The position numbers and the translations under genes are program-made. From Methylobacterium frigidaeris (lineage in GTDB: Bacteria > Pseudomonadota > Alphaproteobacteria > Rhizobiales > Beijerinckiaceae): a stretch of DNA of 64,000 bases. The notes under the pieces are model-generated. The model worked only from the letters and a program-made list of their open reading frames with translations, searched no databases and was not told the DNA's origin. Of this stretch, positions 55,014-63,838 are shown in pieces. Numbering within the stretch: the stretch's first letter is position 1; the number at the start of each line of letters is the position of its first letter. The DNA is taken from assembly GCF_022179185.1 (NCBI RefSeq), contig NZ_BPQJ01000002.1, positions 186,001-250,000 on the forward strand, in the 5' to 3' direction.

Positions 55014-55904
55014 ATGACCGATCTCCCCCGCCTCGACCCGCGCCTGACCCCCGCCCGGTCCGACCTCGCCGACGAGCGCCTGCGCGGGCAGGTCGAGGCG
55101 GCGCGCTACGTCGCCGGCCGGTCGCACCGGATCGCCGTACCCGTCGCGCCCCTGCGGCGCGCGCCCGATCCGGCCGCCGGCCTCGACAGCGAGGCGCTGT
55201 TCGGCGAGGCCGCCACGGTCTACGAGCTGCGCGATGGCTGGGCCTTCGCGCAGCTCGCGGCCGACGGCTATGTCGGTTACCTCCCGGCCGAGGCGCTCGG
55301 GCCCGTCGATCCGATCCCCACCCACCGGGTCGCGGCCTTGCGCACCTTCCTCTACCCCGCCGCCGACCTGAAGCGCCCGGCCCTCGGCGCGCTCAGCCTC
55401 GGCGCCCGGGTGGCGGTAGCGGCGCGGGAGGGCGCCTATGCGCGCCTCGCCGACGGGCGCTTCGTCTGGGCCGGGCATCTCGCCTTCCTCGACGCGGTCG
55501 AGCCGGACGTCGCCGCGACGGCCTGGCGCTTCCTCGGCACGCCCTATCTCTGGGGCGGGCGCAGCAGCCTCGGGCTCGATTGCTCCGGCCTGGTGCAGAC
55601 GGCGCTCGCCGAGGCCGGGATCCCGGCTCCCCGCGACAGCGACCAGCAGGAGGCGGCCCTCGGCGAGGCGGTGGCGCTCTCCCCCGATCTCGCCGGCCTG
55701 CGGCGCGGCGACCTGGTGTTCTGGCGCGGCCATGTCGGGATGATGCTGGACGAGAGCCGGCTGATCCACGCCAACGGGCACCACATGGCGGTGGCGGTCG
55801 AGCCCCTGGCCGAGGCCGAGGCGCGCATCCGCGCCGGCCGGACCGGGCCGGGCACCGGAGACGGGGCGATCCGCACGGTCCGGCGCCTGGCGACCGCCGC
55901 CTGA
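55014..55904 (+). CDS. NlpC/P60 (C40) family peptidase
   Basis: 296 residues. Two SH3-like segments (about 35-165) then the catalytic domain with nucleophile in LDCSGLVQTAL, His in RGHVGMM and third residue in LIHANGHH. Cleaves D-gamma-glutamyl-diaminopimelate links in cell-wall peptides. No Sec signal is evident, so it may act on imported muropeptides or be exported otherwise. Confidence 0.92.
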   Translation: MTDLPRLDPRLTPARSDLADERLRGQVEAARYVAGRSHRIAVPVAPLRRAPDPAAGLDSEALFGEAATVYELRDGWAFAQLAADGYVGYLPAEALGPVDPIPTHRVAALRTFLYPAADLKRPALGALSLGARVAVAAREGAYARLADGRFVWAGHLAFLDAVEPDVAATAWRFLGTPYLWGGRSSLGLDCSGLVQTALAEAGIPAPRDSDQQEAALGEAVALSPDLAGLRRGDLVFWRGHVGMMLDESRLIHANGHHMAVAVEPLAEAEARIRAGRTGPGTGDGAIRTVRRLATAA

Positions 55905-56110
55905 CGGTGCTACCGGGCGGTTCGGCGCGGCGACAGCCTCGGCAACCCTGGGGCAGGTCCGCCCGGCGGGACGGACATGGCGCGCGTGAATCCGTGGACA
56001 TCTGACGGGATCTTGGCCGTGTGCGATTGTCTATGCCTCGCGCCGGCCATAACCGGTTGTAGAATGGGGCCGACGCCCCTCGTCTCGAGTCCTGAGGACA
56101 CCTGCCCCCG

Positions 56111-56695
56111 ATGCTGACCGGTTCGGCCATCACCCGCGCCCTCGTCATCGTCGTGCTGGCGGCCGGCCTCGCCGGGCTGTGGCAGTTCTTCATGCCGCGC
56201 ACCACCGGTCCGCACGTCTCCGAGCCGCCCAAGCGGGCCGAGACCGGGCGGAGTGCGCCGCCACCCGCGCCGACGAGCGATGCCGGGGATCCGGTGCGCT
56301 CGGTCTATCCCGGCCCGCGCCCGGCCGACCCGCCGGTGCAGCGCCCGCCAGCGGTGGCGGAGGCGCCCCCGGTCGCCAGCCCCGCTCCTGCACCGGTCCC
56401 CGCGCCGGTCCCGACTCCCGCGCCCTCCCCTCCCCCGGTCTTCACCCCGGCAGCCCCGTCGGCGCCGCTGCCGCCGGTCGACACGACCGAGAGCGCCGAG
56501 CCGCCGCCCGCGACCGGCACGGTCGACCTCAACACCGCGAGCCTCGCGGAGCTGAACGGCCTGCGCGGCGGCGGCATGATCGGCCGGGCGATCATCGCCA
56601 AGCGGCCCTACACGTCGCCGAGCGACCTCCTGTCGAAGCGGGTGCTGAGCCGGGCGACGTATGAGAAGATCAAGGATCAGGTGACCGTGCGATAG
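56111..56695 (+). CDS. Membrane-anchored helix-hairpin-helix (ComEA-like) protein
   Basis: 194 residues: TM at about 10-28 (ALVIVVLAAGLAGLWQFF), a Pro/Ala-rich linker of about 90 residues, and a C-terminal HhH domain VDLNTASLAELNGLRGGGMIG / LLSKRVLSRATYEKIKDQV like ComEA and related DNA-binding proteins. Located in periplasm or at the membrane. Its last 19 bases overlap the convergent sigma-factor gene. Confidence 0.87.
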   Translation: MLTGSAITRALVIVVLAAGLAGLWQFFMPRTTGPHVSEPPKRAETGRSAPPPAPTSDAGDPVRSVYPGPRPADPPVQRPPAVAEAPPVASPAPAPVPAPVPTPAPSPPPVFTPAAPSAPLPPVDTTESAEPPPATGTVDLNTASLAELNGLRGGGMIGRAIIAKRPYTSPSDLLSKRVLSRATYEKIKDQVTVR

Positions 56696-57576
56696 CCGGC
56701 ACCTTCCTCAGGGAGACATTCGCCCGGCAGCCGCTTCAGCTTGTCGGGATTGCGCGTCACATAGATGGCGGCGATCCGGTCGTCTTGAACGTGCAAGGCC
56801 GTCACCTGCACGATGCCACCCGCCTCCACGGTGAGGAAGCCCGGCAAACCGTCGATGACCGCGTAACGCATGAGTCGCGATGGAAAGCGCGCGAAATCGC
56901 CCGCCATTGCCGCATGGCGCCCCAGCACCGCATCGATGCCGATCAGTGGCGTCAATGATGCCGGAACCTTGCCGCCCCCGTCGGCACAGGCAACTACATC
57001 CTCGGCCAGCATGGCGCGGAGAGCACTCATGTCGCCGTTGCGCGATGCCGCGAAGAACGCAGTGGCCATCTTGAGACCGTGCTCCTTGCTCACGGCGAAG
57101 CGCGGGCGCTCCTGCCGAAGATGGGTCCGCGCCCGACTGGCGAGCTGACGGCAAGCGGCAGGTTTCCGATCGATGGCCTGTGCCACCTCCGGAAAATCGA
57201 GGCCGAATACATCGTGCAACAGGAAGGCAGCGCGCTCCAACGGCGACAGCCGTTCCAGCGCGATCATCAGCGGCAGGGTGATGTCGTCGGCCGGATCGGC
57301 ATCCTCGGGATCGAAGATCGGGTCCGGCAGCCACGGGCCGATATAAGTCTCGCGGCGACGGCGGGCCGACTTCAACTGATTGAGGCTGAGGCGCGTGACG
57401 ACGACACGCAGGAATGCGGCCGGCTCGCGCACCGACACGGGATCTGCCGCCAACCAGCGCGAATAAGCGTCCTGCACCACGTCCTCCGCGTCCGCGACCG
57501 ACCCCAGCATCCGGTAGGCGAGTTGGATCAAGCGCGGGCGAAGCTCTTGCAGGTAGGGATCGGAACCGGCGGTCAT
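56677..57576 (-). CDS. sigJ: ECF RNA polymerase sigma factor, SigJ family with SnoaL-like C-terminus
   Basis: 299 residues from MTAGSDPYLQ. Region 2: QLAYRMLGSVADAEDVVQDA (about 15-75); region 4: LERLSPLERAAFLLHDVFGL and FPEVAQAIDRKPAACRQLAS (about 115-165). The C-terminal ~120 residues form an SnoaL/NTF2-like domain, as in the SigJ class that needs this domain for regulation rather than an anti-sigma partner. Begins 7 bases after the intended stop of the flavodoxin gene upstream; in this sequence a frameshift fuses the two frames. Paired flavodoxin/SigJ genes suggest a redox- or quinone-linked regulon. Confidence 0.9.
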   Translation of the reverse strand: MTAGSDPYLQELRPRLIQLAYRMLGSVADAEDVVQDAYSRWLAADPVSVREPAAFLRVVVTRLSLNQLKSARRRRETYIGPWLPDPIFDPEDADPADDITLPLMIALERLSPLERAAFLLHDVFGLDFPEVAQAIDRKPAACRQLASRARTHLRQERPRFAVSKEHGLKMATAFFAASRNGDMSALRAMLAEDVVACADGGGKVPASLTPLIGIDAVLGRHAAMAGDFARFPSRLMRYAVIDGLPGFLTVEAGGIVQVTALHVQDDRIAAIYVTRNPDKLKRLPGECLPEEGAGYRTVT

Positions 57577-57583
57577 GCTCGGA

Positions 57584-58221
57584 CTATGCGCCCGCCGGGT
57601 GCCGGCCGCGAACGAAGTCGCGCGTGACCCGTGCGACACGCGTCCCCAGATATCGAGCGGTGGCGAGATCGGCTTCGGGGGCGTCCTGTCCGGACCTTCA
57701 TCGGTGTTCGACTGTGCCGCGGCGCCGATCCAGAAGCCCAGCCGGTTCAAGTCCTCGTCCGAGCCGGAGGTCGAATTATTGGCGGGTGGCAGATCAAGGC
57801 TGACCCAATGCATGCCATGTTGCGCAGCGAACAGAACCATCTGCAGGAGCGTCGACAGTTTGTCGCCGGCCCGCGCCCCGGAATTGGTGAACCCGGCGGC
57901 GATCTTGTCCTTCCAGAGATAGCCTCCAGCCATCATGACTTTTGAGGTCGCCTCCTGGAAGGCTTTGAACGATGCCGAGGCCGAGCCCATGTAGGTCGGC
58001 GCGCCGAAAATGATCGCATGCGCGGCGTGGAGATCATCCCAGCGCTGCTGCGCTTCCTCGACAGGAAGGAGCAAAGGGCTGGAGCCGGCGGCCCGCACTC
58101 CCTCCGCCACCGCCCGGGCCTGCCGTGCGGTGTGTCCATAGCCGCTATGATAGACGATCGCGACGCGGATACCGTCTTCCGTCCGCGCGCCATGGTGGCC
58201 GCGTTCTTCGATGATGTGCAT
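57584..58221 (-). pseudogene. Flavodoxin/NAD(P)H:quinone oxidoreductase family gene with frameshift
   Basis: Starts MHIIEERGHH with GAGGGT upstream. FMN phosphate loop YHSGYGHTARQA, then IFGAPTYMGSASASFKAFQ and FTNSGARAGDKLSTL, as in WrbA-like flavodoxins. After DEGPDRTPP the reading frame is wrong: the expected tail EADLATARYLGTRVARVTRDF and a TAG at 57584-57586 lie in the adjacent frame. The shift is at a run of five C (minus strand; five G at 57677-57681), where one extra base would restore the gene. Could be a real null mutation, slippage or an assembly error. Confidence 0.8.
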
Positions 58222-58387
58222 CATACCCTCGTGCTCGGATGCATCCGGAAGGCATGACCACTCAGCTTGGCGGAGTGTGATATCGGCCCCCTTCGACAGC
58301 CGAGCCGATTTGGCTTCAGCCCAGGGCCTCGGCCCCCGATGCACCGCACCGGGGGCCTGCCGAACGGGGACTTGCGAATGGAGACTC

Positions 58388-58425
58388 GCCGATCGAGAAC
58401 TTGCCGATCGAGAACTTGCCGATCA
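58388..58425. repeat. 15-bp tandem repeat, two copies plus partial third ending in dadA stop
   Basis: GCCGATCGAGAACTT occurs twice exactly (58388-58417), then GCCGATCA, which contains the dadA stop codon (58423-58425). Confidence 0.85.
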
Positions 58426-59700
58426 CGCCGCCAGCGGCGCCGGGATCTCGGTCTCGCGCTCGGTCACCAGGTCGGCGGCGATGCGGCCGGACCCCGCCGC
58501 CATCGTCCAGCCGAGGGTGCCGTGGCCGGTATTGAGCACCAAGCCCCGGATCTGGGTGCGGCCGAGATAGGGCACGTTCGAGGGCGTGGTCGGGCGCAGG
58601 CCGCTCCAGGCGGTAGCGGCGGAGAAGTTGCCGGCATTCGGGAAGGTGCGCCGGGCATTCTCCAGGATCGCCGCGACCCGCGCCGCGTCGAGGTGGCGGG
58701 TATACCCTGAGAGCTCGGCGGTGCCGGCGACGCGCAGGTGGGTGCCGAGGTTGGAATAGACCAGCTTGTACTCGTCGTCGGTGAGGCTGACCTGCGGCGC
58801 GCCGTTATGGCCCTCGATCGGGATCGAGACCGAGTAGCCCTTGGCCGGGTAGATCGCGAGGTTGACGCCGTAGCGGCGCAGGAACGGCGCCGACCACGAG
58901 CCGAGCGACACCACCACGTTCGGGGCGGTGAGCCGCTGGTGCCCACCCGCCACCATCGCCTCGACGCCGGTGATCCGGTCGCCCGACGGGGAGAGCAGCA
59001 GCCGGGTCGCCTCCGAGCCGTACAGGAAGGTCGCGCCCATCGCGGCGGTGCGGGCGGCGAGCGCCTGGGTGAAGGCGCGGGCGTCGCCGCTCTCGTCCTC
59101 CGCCGTGTAGGTGGCGCCGACGATGTCGTCGATGGAACTGGCGAAGGCCGGCTCGATCGCCAGCACCTCGTCGCGGGAGACCACCCGGCGCTCGCAGCCG
59201 TGCTGGCGCATCAGCTCGGCGACGGGCTTGGCCGCCTCGAACTCCTTGGTATCGCGGTAGAAATGCAGGATGCCGAGGGTCTTCTCGGCGTAAGTCAGGT
59301 TCTCGGCGGCGCGGATCTCCTGCAGCTTGGCGCGGCTATAGGCGCCGAGCCGCACGATCTCGACCGTGTTGCGGCGCGCCCGCTCCGGGGTGCAGTTGCG
59401 CAGGAAGCCAGCGATCCACGACCATTGGTGCCGGTCGAGGCGCGGGGTGAAGAGCAGCGGCGCACGCGCGTCGAACAGCCACTTCATCACCTTGAGCGGC
59501 GCGCTCGGATTGGCCCAGGGCTCGGCGTGGCTCACCGAGATCTGGCCGCCATTGGCGTAGCTGGTCTCGAGCCCGGCCCCACCCTGGCGGTCGATCACGC
59601 AGACCGACAGGCCCGCCTTGGCGGCCCAGTAGGCGGTGGCGGTGCCGACGACGCCGGCGCCGAGCACGATGAGATCGAAGGAGGTTTTCTGTCCCGACAC
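58423..59700 (-). CDS. dadA: D-amino acid dehydrogenase, DadA type, riboswitch-controlled
   Basis: 425 residues from a GTG (VSGQKTSFDL). This start is chosen because GGAAGG (59710-59715) is 9 bases upstream of it; the ATG at 59709 abuts the GGAAGG and would not be usable. FAD-binding VLGAGVVGTATAYWAAKAG and the DAO-fold C-terminal WSGLRPTTPSNVPYLG, NTGHGTLGWTMAAGSG. Oxidises D-amino acids (or glycine) at the membrane, feeding electrons to quinone. Preceded by a tandem glycine riboswitch. Confidence 0.92.
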   Translation of the reverse strand: MSGQKTSFDLIVLGAGVVGTATAYWAAKAGLSVCVIDRQGGAGLETSYANGGQISVSHAEPWANPSAPLKVMKWLFDARAPLLFTPRLDRHQWSWIAGFLRNCTPERARRNTVEIVRLGAYSRAKLQEIRAAENLTYAEKTLGILHFYRDTKEFEAAKPVAELMRQHGCERRVVSRDEVLAIEPAFASSIDDIVGATYTAEDESGDARAFTQALAARTAAMGATFLYGSEATRLLLSPSGDRITGVEAMVAGGHQRLTAPNVVVSLGSWSAPFLRRYGVNLAIYPAKGYSVSIPIEGHNGAPQVSLTDDEYKLVYSNLGTHLRVAGTAELSGYTRHLDAARVAAILENARRTFPNAGNFSAATAWSGLRPTTPSNVPYLGRTQIRGLVLNTGHGTLGWTMAAGSGRIAADLVTERETEIPAPLAA

Positions 59701-59751
59701 GCGTTCCATCCTTCCCGCCGGTTCAGGGCGGGTTGCAGGGTTGGAACTCTG

Positions 59752-59930
59752 TTCGGGTGGCCTGAGAGATTCGCCGGGTTCGCACCCGGCTTGCTCCATC
59801 GGCGGGCGTCACGCGCCCTCTCCAGAGTGCCCTCTCGGTCGCGGTCCTTCTACCTGAGAGCTTCGGCGCGCAGCACGGCTGACACGCTTTTCCCCTTCGG
59901 TGCCGGCTCGGAGCCGGTCTCTCCCGCGAT
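59752..59930 (-). ncRNA. Tandem glycine riboswitch (gcvT motif)
   Basis: On the minus strand: aptamer 1 starts GCGGGAGAGACC, contains CCGAAGGGG and GCTCTCAGGTA with AGGACC; a short linker leads to aptamer 2, which starts CTCTGGAGAG, contains CCGATGGAGCAAG and ends AATCTCTCAGGCCACC. All hallmark blocks of the two-aptamer glycine riboswitch are present. Between aptamer 2 and the start codon, CCCGCC/GGCGGG (59714-59732) forms a hairpin whose 3' arm includes the first two G of the GGAAGG ribosome-binding site, so control is probably at translation initiation of dadA. Confidence 0.93.
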
Positions 59931-60024
59931 CGTCAACGGACGGCCGAGCCTGTAGCACGGCCGTCCGCGGCGCAAAAGCGCAAAGATCGGTCGCTCCCGC
60001 GCGAGCGGAATCGCCCTCCCCCGC

Positions 60025-60987
60025 TCAGGCGCGGCAGGCCTCGAAGCCCTTGCGGATCTGCTCCGGATCGAGGTGGCGGCCGATGAACACGACGCGGGAT
60101 TCCCGCGGATCGCCCGGTTTCCACTCGTCCTGCAGGTCGCCGTCGAGGATCATGTGCACGCCCTGGAAGACGAAGCGGCGCGGCTCGTCGGGGAAGCTGA
60201 CAATGCCCTTGCAGCGCAGGATGTCCGGTCCCTGGACCTGGGTCAGGTCGGAGATCCACGGCATGAACTTGTTGGGATCGACCGCGCCGGGGAGCCGGGC
60301 CGAGACCGACTGGATCTCGTCGGAATGGTGGTGATGATGTCCTTCTTCGAGGAATTCCGGCTCGACCTCGATGATGCGGGCGAGGTCGAAGGCCTTGCGG
60401 TCGAGCACGGTCTCGAGCGGCACGGCGCAGTGCTGCGTGCGGTGGATCTCGGCCGACGGATTGATGGCGCGGATCTGGCGCTCGACGGAATCAAGGCCGG
60501 CCTCGTCGACGAGGTCGGACTTGTTGAGCAGGATCACGTCCGCGAAGGCGACCTGGTTCTTGGCCTCGGGGGCGTCCTTCAGGCGCTCGGAGAGCCACTT
60601 GGCGTCGGCCACGGTCACCACCGCGTCGAGGGTGGCGGCCTCGCCGACATCCTGATCGACGAAGAAGGTCTGGGCGACCGGCGCCGGGTCGGCGAGGCCG
60701 GTGGTCTCGACGATGATCGCGTCGAACTTGCCCTTGCGCTTCATCAGCCCGTCCATGATGCGGATCAGGTCGCCGCGCACGGTGCAGCAGATGCAGCCGT
60801 TGTTCATCTCGAACACTTCCTCGTCGGCGCCGACGACGAGGTCGTTGTCGATGCCGATCTCGCCGAACTCGTTGACGATCACGGCGTAGCGCTTGCCGTG
60901 CGGCTCGGTGAGGATGCGGTTGAGGAGCGTGGTCTTGCCGGCGCCGAGATAGCCGGTGAGCACCGTGACGGGGATCTTGTCGGACAT
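60025..60987 (-). CDS. COG0523/CobW-family GTPase, putative metallochaperone
   Basis: 320 residues from [10 protein letters not shown]. Walker [13 protein letters not shown], metal-binding CICC ([10 protein letters not shown]), [11 protein letters not shown] switch, NKSD guanine motif, and a His-run GHHHHH near residue 230 that may bind zinc or other metal. C-terminal CobW_C domain ([12 protein letters not shown]). Family roles include zinc or cobalt delivery. A 17-bp dyad sits upstream. Confidence 0.94.
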   Translation of the reverse strand: MSDKIPVTVLTGYLGAGKTTLLNRILTEPHGKRYAVIVNEFGEIGIDNDLVVGADEEVFEMNNGCICCTVRGDLIRIMDGLMKRKGKFDAIIVETTGLADPAPVAQTFFVDQDVGEAATLDAVVTVADAKWLSERLKDAPEAKNQVAFADVILLNKSDLVDEAGLDSVERQIRAINPSAEIHRTQHCAVPLETVLDRKAFDLARIIEVEPEFLEEGHHHHHSDEIQSVSARLPGAVDPNKFMPWISDLTQVQGPDILRCKGIVSFPDEPRRFVFQGVHMILDGDLQDEWKPGDPRESRVVFIGRHLDPEQIRKGFEACRA

Positions 60988-61038
60988 GCGGGGCCGTCTG
61001 TTCGCGAATGAGATGGGCGCCGGGGGGCGCCGCGACGA

Positions 61039-61055
61039 GTGATATAGTGTGTCAC
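61039..61055. promoter_or_regulatory. 8-1-8 dyad upstream of COG0523 GTPase
   Basis: GTGATATA-G-TGTGTCAC; the arms pair at 6 of 8 positions. The 7-1-7 geometry (TGATATA-n-TGTGTCA) is that of Fur-family sites. It overlaps the stop codon of the creatininase-family gene and lies about 52 bases before the GTPase start. Candidate Zur or Fur-type operator. Confidence 0.35.
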
Positions 61056-61855
61056 TCTGCGCCGCGCGAGGCCGGCCCTGGGAGGCCGAAGCGGGTGACG
61101 TCGCGCAGCAAGTCGACGAAGGCGCGGGCACCGTGGTCGAGGAGGGCGCGGCCTGCTTCCGCCGTACCGAGGCCGGCGTCACCGATGGCGCCGGCCGGGT
61201 TGAGGTCCTGCGCGTGCCAGGCGAAGGCGGCCGGGCGGCCGGCGCGCAGGTGGGTGTAGGTGCGCTCCATCGCTCGGCTCGCCGGCACGAAGTCGCGGAT
61301 CGCCTCGCGCCGCACCAGGTCGGGCCGGAGCGCCAGCAACAGGGCGGTCTCGATCCCGCCGCCATGGATGCCGTGGCGAACCTCCTCCTCCGGAAACAGG
61401 CCCGGCGGGGTACCGAAGCGGCTCCAGGCGGTGGTGACCGCCACCATCCCGTGCCGGCCCCGCAACCCCAAGGCCACGAGGTCCATGAGCGCGCTGTTGC
61501 CGCCATGGGAGGAGACGATGACGAGCCGGCGGCAGCCCGCCCGCACGACCCCGTCGCCGATCTCGGTCCAGGCCCGCAGAGCCGTCTCGGGCGTCAGCGT
61601 CAGGGTACCGGGAAAATCCGCGTGCTCGGGGGACAGGCCGATGGGCTGCACCGGCAGCACCCGCACGTCGAGGTCGTCGGGGACGAGGTCGGCGACCCGC
61701 GCCAGGTAGCCCTCGGCGATGACGACGTCGGTCGAGAGCGGCAGGTGCGGCCCGTGCTGCTCCACGGCCGCGACCGGCAGCACCGCGACGGTGGCGTGAA
61801 GCGCGCCCCCGCGGCACTCCTCGGTGGTCAGGTCGCCCCAGGGCCGGGCCGGCAT
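61052..61855 (-). CDS. Creatininase family amidohydrolase
   Basis: 267 residues. Metal-binding [24 protein letters not shown], and [12 protein letters not shown] define the creatininase superfamily (creatininase, MftE, ArfB formamidase-type). Same strand as the COG0523 GTPase, whose gene follows after 64 bases. ArfB-like members act on formamidopyrimidines from GTP; with ribA elsewhere in this window that is one possibility, not shown by sequence. Confidence 0.9.
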   Translation of the reverse strand: MPARPWGDLTTEECRGGALHATVAVLPVAAVEQHGPHLPLSTDVVIAEGYLARVADLVPDDLDVRVLPVQPIGLSPEHADFPGTLTLTPETALRAWTEIGDGVVRAGCRRLVIVSSHGGNSALMDLVALGLRGRHGMVAVTTAWSRFGTPPGLFPEEEVRHGIHGGGIETALLLALRPDLVRREAIRDFVPASRAMERTYTHLRAGRPAAFAWHAQDLNPAGAIGDAGLGTAEAGRALLDHGARAFVDLLRDVTRFGLPGPASRGAE

Positions 61856-62049
61856 GCGATCACTCCTCGTCCGATGGTTGCACCAGCATAAGCCGCGGGC
61901 GGGCGGGCCGAAACCGGGCCGGCGTCATCCAGCCGTCACAGGCGGGCTGGCATGTGCGCCGTGAGGGCGCCAACCGGCGCCCCGCCCGCTGCCCTTGCGC
62001 TCACAAGGCACGCGCGGCAGGATTTGTCTCGAGAACAGGGGCGGGAGCC

Positions 62050-62616
62050 ATGGCAGCGGGCGAGCAGGCTTTGGCCGTGGACGCGCCGCGCCGGACGGCC
62101 AAGCGCCTCCGGCCCCCCGGCGCCAAGAGCGTCGGCTGGGCCCTGATGCAGGCCGCCCGCCTCCATCGCGGCCGCATCGGCGACCGCTTGGCGGACCTCG
62201 ATCTCTTCGCCGGCCAGGAGCAGGTGGTGCAGGCGCTGGCGGCAGCAGGCACCATGACCATGGGCGACCTCGCCGCCACCCTGCGGGTGCGCCCGCCCAC
62301 CGCCTCGAAGACCATCACGCGGCTTGCTGCCATGGGGGTGGTCGAGCGACGGACGGAAGCCGGGGATGGCCGCATCGTCCGGGTGCGTCTGACCGAGGCG
62401 GGCCTCGCCAAGGCCGCGGCGATCGAGGGCATCTGGGACGAGGTCGAGGCCGAGATGCTGGAGGGCTTCGACAACAAGGAGCGCCGGCGCCTGCGCAAGC
62501 TCCTGCGCCGCGCCGCCCGCAACCTCGCCGAGGCCGCCGGACTCGAGGCGCACGAGTCCGACGCCGAGGCGGAAGACGATCTCGACGGCGGGGAGTCCGG
62601 CCGGGACATGGATTGA
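62050..62616 (+). CDS. MarR family transcriptional regulator
   Basis: 188 residues from MAAGEQALAV, GGGAG a few bases upstream. A 25-residue basic N-terminal extension precedes the winged HTH: MTMGDLAATLRVRPPTASKT and RLAAMGVVERRTEAGDGRIV. An acidic tail (SDAEAEDDLDGGESGRD) follows. Target genes unknown. Confidence 0.9.
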   Translation: MAAGEQALAVDAPRRTAKRLRPPGAKSVGWALMQAARLHRGRIGDRLADLDLFAGQEQVVQALAAAGTMTMGDLAATLRVRPPTASKTITRLAAMGVVERRTEAGDGRIVRVRLTEAGLAKAAAIEGIWDEVEAEMLEGFDNKERRRLRKLLRRAARNLAEAAGLEAHESDAEAEDDLDGGESGRDMD

Positions 62617-63042
62617 CGCGCGGGATCGACGCATCGCCTATCTCGGACCACCGGATGGATGAACTCGAACGCCGCACGGCCCATCCTGGAAGACCGGGCG
62701 TCGCGTGACGGTTATCGGCTTGCCAGGGACATCGTTTTTCAATCTCACGCCGTACAGACGATTGGCTTGCGACGGGCGCAGGCTTGTTGAGCCGGTGTAG
62801 AAAAGTGCCCGATCACGAACATTGCACGGCAAGCGAGGCGGGACCGCCCGGCTTCCGCGCACGCCGCTCCGGAGCCATGTCGCGGCTGTGGCGGTCGCGC
62901 TGCCGGCGCCGGCGCGCCTCATCATCGGAGTGATCGCCCAGCACGGGGTTCAGGCCGAGCAGGCGCTCGGGTCCGGCCGCTTGCCGCGGCCGCGCGAGCC
63001 CTCCATCTGTTGCGCCAAAGACCGACAGCGGAGGATTCCGTC
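62617..63042. other. Intergenic region
   Basis: 426 bases with no supportable gene; partly AT-richer around 62710-62815. Confidence 0.5.
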
Positions 63043-63729
63043 ATGGCCAAGCAGGACCGCAGCGCACTGATCGTCGGGGCCTCGCGGGGGCTGGGGCTCG
63101 GGCTCACGCGGGCCTTCCTCGCCCGCGGCTGGGCGGTCACCGCCACCGTCCGGGGCGAGGCACCGGCGCTCGCCGCCCTGAGCCCCGTCGCGCCCGAGAT
63201 CCGGCGCGTCGACATCGACGACGACGCGGGCGTGGCGCGCCTGCGCGACGACCTCGCGGGGACGAGCTTCGACGTGGTGTTCGTGGTGGCGGGCATCGCC
63301 GACGGCGCCCAGGTGCCGCTGCCGCAGGGCGACCGGGCGACGGCGCTCAAGGTCTACGAGACCAACGCGGTGAGCCCGATCCGCTTCGCCGAGGCCTTCG
63401 CCGACCGGATCGCCCCCGGCGGCCTGATGGTCCTGATGAGCTCGATCCTCGGCAGCGTCTCGCTCAACGAGGGCGGCAGCATGGAGAGCTACCGGGCAAG
63501 CAAGGCCGCCCTCAACACGCTGGCCCGCAGCTTCTCCGCCCGCCACCGCGACGCGCCCTTCGGCACGGTGCTGATGCATCCGGGCTGGGTACGCACCGAC
63601 ATGGGCGGGCCGGAGGGCGACATCGACGTGGCCACCAGCGCCGAGGGGATGGCGGAGGTGGTGGAGGGGCGGCTCGGACAGCGGGGCTGCGTGTACCTGG
63701 ATTATCGGGGGGAGACGGTGGCGTGGTAG
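63043..63729 (+). CDS. Short-chain dehydrogenase/reductase, CsgA/sniffer-like
   Basis: 228 residues from MAKQDRSALI with GGAGGA upstream. Cofactor motif LIVGASRGLGLGL, catalytic Ser in LMSSILGS and Tyr-Lys in YRASKAALN; PGWVRTDMGG is the conserved tail. Resembles C-factor-type SDRs. Single gene. Confidence 0.92.
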   Translation: MAKQDRSALIVGASRGLGLGLTRAFLARGWAVTATVRGEAPALAALSPVAPEIRRVDIDDDAGVARLRDDLAGTSFDVVFVVAGIADGAQVPLPQGDRATALKVYETNAVSPIRFAEAFADRIAPGGLMVLMSSILGSVSLNEGGSMESYRASKAALNTLARSFSARHRDAPFGTVLMHPGWVRTDMGGPEGDIDVATSAEGMAEVVEGRLGQRGCVYLDYRGETVAW

Positions 63730-63814
63730 GATTCTCTGCCACGCATGCGCCCATACTGCACCGGCTGCCCGTCATGACCTGGCTGGTGACCTGACTGGAA
63801 CGGGCCGGCCGACG

Positions 63815-63827
63815 CACCATCATGGTG
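63815..63827. promoter_or_regulatory. Perfect palindrome CACCAT-C-ATGGTG before mqsR
   Basis: 6-1-6 palindrome 12 bases upstream of the mqsR ATG, followed by a further ACCATGG. Candidate toxin-antitoxin autoregulatory operator. Confidence 0.5.
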
Positions 63828-63838
63828 TACCATGGCGC

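Noticed and set aside
56677..58344. A single 555-residue flavodoxin-sigma factor fusion
   Set aside because: The natural flavodoxin C-terminus and stop are visible in the adjacent frame, so the fusion results from a one-base frameshift.
58423..59709. DadA start at ATG 59709
   Set aside because: The ribosome-binding site GGAAGG touches this ATG; the GTG nine bases later has correct spacing.
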